DNA from: Virgibacillus_F sp049310925
GTDB taxonomy: Bacteria; Bacillota; Bacilli; Bacillales; Amphibacillaceae
Direction: 5' to 3'
DNA: 64,000 nt
NCBI RefSeq assembly: GCF_049310925.1
Contig: NZ_JBMERP010000002.1
Span: forward strand, 62,001 to 126,000
Position numbers and translations under genes: made by a program. Shown here piece by piece: positions 62,076 to 64,000 of the stretch. The notes under the pieces were generated by a model, which was given only the letters and a program-made list of their open reading frames with translations, had not been told where the DNA came from and searched no databases. Within the stretch, counting starts at the first letter, position 1; each line of letters begins with the position of its first letter.

Positions 62076-62931
62076 TCAAGCAATGAGTTTACGCCGCAAG
62101 CTGCAGCAAGTAAACGATCCAAGGCAAGCAAAAACAATCTCGATTGTAAGTGGTAAGGGAGGAGTGGGGAAATCTAACTTCGCTTTAAATTTTTCACTTG
62201 AACTTTTAAAAAACAACAAAAAGGTTCTGCTGTTTGATCTTGATGTAGGAATGGGTAACATTGATATTTTGGTGGGACTAAATGCCAAAAGAACTATAGT
62301 TGATATGTTTGATGAAAAGCTTGGAATTCATGACATTATTGAAAAAGGTCCTGGCAATTTGTCCTATATTGCAGCAGGTAACGGTCTTTCTAGTCTGTTC
62401 ATTTTAGATAATGACAAAAAAGATTACTTTTTGGAACAGTATAATGAATTAGTGCAGTTATATGATTACATTGTTTTTGACATGGGAGCTGGTGCAACAA
62501 GAGAGGGCTTATTTTTTATTCTAGCTTCAGATGAATGTATTGTTATAACTACTCCAGAGCCTACATCTATAACAGACGCATACGGAATGATTAAACACAT
62601 CGTAAACAATCAAGGAAATATGCCGATATATGTGGTAATGAATCGCTCATTCACAAAAAAAACAGGTACAAAAGCACTAGATAGATTCCAACGAATTATA
62701 AAGCAATTCCTGACTATTGAAATACAACAAATGGGAATCTTACCGGATGACAGAACTGTGTCAACGGCTGTAACCAGACAAATACCATATACACTTTTAG
62801 ATAAAAATGCTCCAATTTCACAAGCAATGAAACAACTTGTATCTAATTATTCACAAACCTCATATTCAACAAAAACGCAAGAGACGACATCATTCGTACA
62901 AAGAATAAAGAGATTTTTGATCGAGAGGTGA
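62068..62931 (+). CDS. flhG: Flagellar number regulator FlhG (YlxH, MinD-like ATPase)
   Basis: ATPase that stimulates FlhF and controls flagellar number and pattern. The protein has 287 residues. The N-terminal DQAMSLR is the FlhF-activating DQAxxLR motif. The deviant Walker A is SGKGGVGKSN, then LLFDLDVGMGNIDILVG. The C-terminal amphipathic helix QRIKRFLIER fits membrane binding. I chose ATG 62068, eight bases after GGTGA; the frame is open back to 62053. Confidence 0.96.
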   Translation: MNDQAMSLRRKLQQVNDPRQAKTISIVSGKGGVGKSNFALNFSLELLKNNKKVLLFDLDVGMGNIDILVGLNAKRTIVDMFDEKLGIHDIIEKGPGNLSYIAAGNGLSSLFILDNDKKDYFLEQYNELVQLYDYIVFDMGAGATREGLFFILASDECIVITTPEPTSITDAYGMIKHIVNNQGNMPIYVVMNRSFTKKTGTKALDRFQRIIKQFLTIEIQQMGILPDDRTVSTAVTRQIPYTLLDKNAPISQAMKQLVSNYSQTSYSTKTQETTSFVQRIKRFLIER

Positions 62932-62938
62932 ATGAGAT

Positions 62939-64000
62939 ATGTACAAAACGCAAACGCGTGTTTTAGTAATAGATGATTCGGCATTTATGCGGAAGATGAT
63001 AACCGATTTACTATCTAGTAACGAACAAATAGAAGTTGTAGGAACAGCAAGAAATGGTGAAGACGGTTTAAAAAAGATAAAAGAGTTGTCACCTCATGTT
63101 GTTACATTAGATGTAGAAATGCCTGTGATGGACGGTATTGCGACTTTGAAAAATATTATGGATACGAATCCCATTCCGGTTATTATGCTCTCAAGTATTA
63201 CGAAGGAAGGATCAACTAAAACGATACAAGCTATTTCAAACGGTGCAGTTGATTTCATCCAAAAACCTTCTGGTTCTATATCACTTGATATTGACAAAAT
63301 CAAGGAAGAATTAATTAAGAAGGTAATTGCTGCAGCGAATGTAAAAGTCTCAAAGCATCCAAAGAGTACAGAAGATGTAGACTTTAAAACAGCAGTTAAT
63401 CAAACGTTTAAAAATTCCCATGCTCAGACTATTGTTGCAATCGGGACTTCTACAGGCGGTCCAAGAGCACTGCAACGTGTATTGACAGATTTACCAGATG
63501 ACTTTACAACCCCGATTGTAATTGTTCAACATATGCCACCAGGTTTTACAAAGTCTCTTGCAGATCGATTAAATACCCTAACCAAAATACATATTAAAGA
63601 AGCAACACATGGAGAAATCATTCAAAAATCAACTGTTTATATAGCTCCTGGTGATTTTCATTTAAAGATAAGAAAAATGGGTACATCTTTTGCTGTTGAA
63701 TTATCAAAAGAAGCGGAACGCAGTGGTCATCGGCCATCCGTAGATGTTTTATTTGAATCATTAGCCGAAATACCTAATGTAAACAAAATAGCAGTTCTTT
63801 TAACAGGGATGGGAAATGATGGTTCAAAAGGACTGCAACGCCTTAAGGAAAAAGATTCAAGCACGGTTGTTGTTGCAGAAAATGAAGAATCATCAATTGT
63901 ATATGGAATGCCTAAGGCAGCTATAAAAACTAATACAGTTAATCATATTGTACATCTACATCAGGTCGGACATACAATTTCCAATTTAATTAAAAAACCA
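62939..64000 (+). CDS. cheB: Chemotaxis response regulator methylesterase CheB, 3' end outside window
   Basis: Demethylates receptors for adaptation and deamidates glutamines. 354 codons are present without a stop, so only the last few are likely missing. N-terminal receiver: DD at 12-13 in VLVIDDSAFMRKM, D58 in TLDVEMPVMDG, K in IQKPSG. The C-terminal esterase domain shows the triad: Ser in AIGTSTGGPRAL, His in IVQHMPPGF, Asp in LTGMGNDGSKG. GAGAGGTGAATGAG precedes the ATG; in B. subtilis cheA follows. Confidence 0.97.
   Translation, partial: MYKTQTRVLVIDDSAFMRKMITDLLSSNEQIEVVGTARNGEDGLKKIKELSPHVVTLDVEMPVMDGIATLKNIMDTNPIPVIMLSSITKEGSTKTIQAISNGAVDFIQKPSGSISLDIDKIKEELIKKVIAAANVKVSKHPKSTEDVDFKTAVNQTFKNSHAQTIVAIGTSTGGPRALQRVLTDLPDDFTTPIVIVQHMPPGFTKSLADRLNTLTKIHIKEATHGEIIQKSTVYIAPGDFHLKIRKMGTSFAVELSKEAERSGHRPSVDVLFESLAEIPNVNKIAVLLTGMGNDGSKGLQRLKEKDSSTVVVAENEESSIVYGMPKAAIKTNTVNHIVHLHQVGHTISNLIKKP

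Noticed and set aside
1..64000. CRISPR arrays, prophage, insertion sequences, tRNA and rRNA genes
   Set aside because: No regularly spaced direct repeats, no transposase, integrase (other than chromosomal XerC) or phage genes, and no tRNA or rRNA sequence were recognised.

Overview
The window is a gene-dense, low-GC chromosomal segment from an endospore-forming, flagellated member of the Bacillaceae. Gene order follows the Bacillus subtilis prkC-to-cheB region almost gene for gene, and spoVM, fapR, codY, fliY and swrD are Bacillales markers. Base composition and protein sequences look most like the Oceanobacillus/Virgibacillus group; that genus-level guess is inference from memory, not a search. 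I see no transposon, prophage, CRISPR array, tRNA or rRNA.

Layout. 1-3829: 3' part of the PASTA kinase gene prkC, then rsgA, rpe, thiN and the tiny sporulation gene spoVM. 4034-4222: rpmB on the minus strand. 4553-6617: yloU and fakA. 6690-8822: an insertion relative to the B. subtilis order, holding a cobalamin riboswitch with its own terminator, an acyl-CoA thioesterase gene, and a convergent NCS2 purine-type permease. 8959-12569: serine dehydratase (sdaAB, sdaAA) and recG. 12577-17193: the fatty-acid/phospholipid operon fapR-plsX-fabD-fabG-acpP-rnc behind a promoter with a FapR operator. 17259-24078: a DUF1128 gene (minus), smc, ftsY, ylxM, ffh. 24165-29587: rpsP, khpA, ylqD, rimM, trmD, rplS, lepB, rbgA, rnhB. 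29600-31713: a FliK-like/FlhB-C-like pair (ylqG, ylqH). 31969-37309: sucC, sucD, dprA, topA. 37413-41754: a small unknown gene where B. subtilis has trmFO, then xerC, hslV, hslU, codY. 42036-64000: the fla/che operon from flgB to cheB, which runs off the right end.

How the genes work together. The left half is a housekeeping cluster: cell-wall-sensing kinase, ribosome assembly GTPases (RsgA, RbgA), ribosomal proteins with their maturation and modification factors (RimM, TrmD), protein targeting (FtsY, Ffh, YlxM, LepB), chromosome organisation (Smc, TopA, XerC) and lipid synthesis under FapR. CodY, a nutritional regulator, sits directly before the flagellar operon. The flagellar block is ordered rod (FlgB, FlgC, FliE), MS ring and switch (FliF, FliG), export ATPase complex (FliH, FliI, FliJ), hook (FliK, FlgD, FlgE/G), switch complex (FliM, FliY, CheY), export gate (FliZ/O, P, Q, R, FlhB, FlhA), placement control (FlhF, FlhG) and chemotaxis (CheB).

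Most of the window is ordinary conserved core genome. The unusual signals lie between genes: a B12 riboswitch in front of a thioesterase; a strong hairpin plus a 15-codon leader ORF before a Shine-Dalgarno-less swrD; an apparent ATT start codon for flhB; modular structured repeats in the fabG-acpP and ylqH-sucC gaps; loss or relocation of trmFO; and two good promoters upstream of xerC enclosing an unexplained leader.
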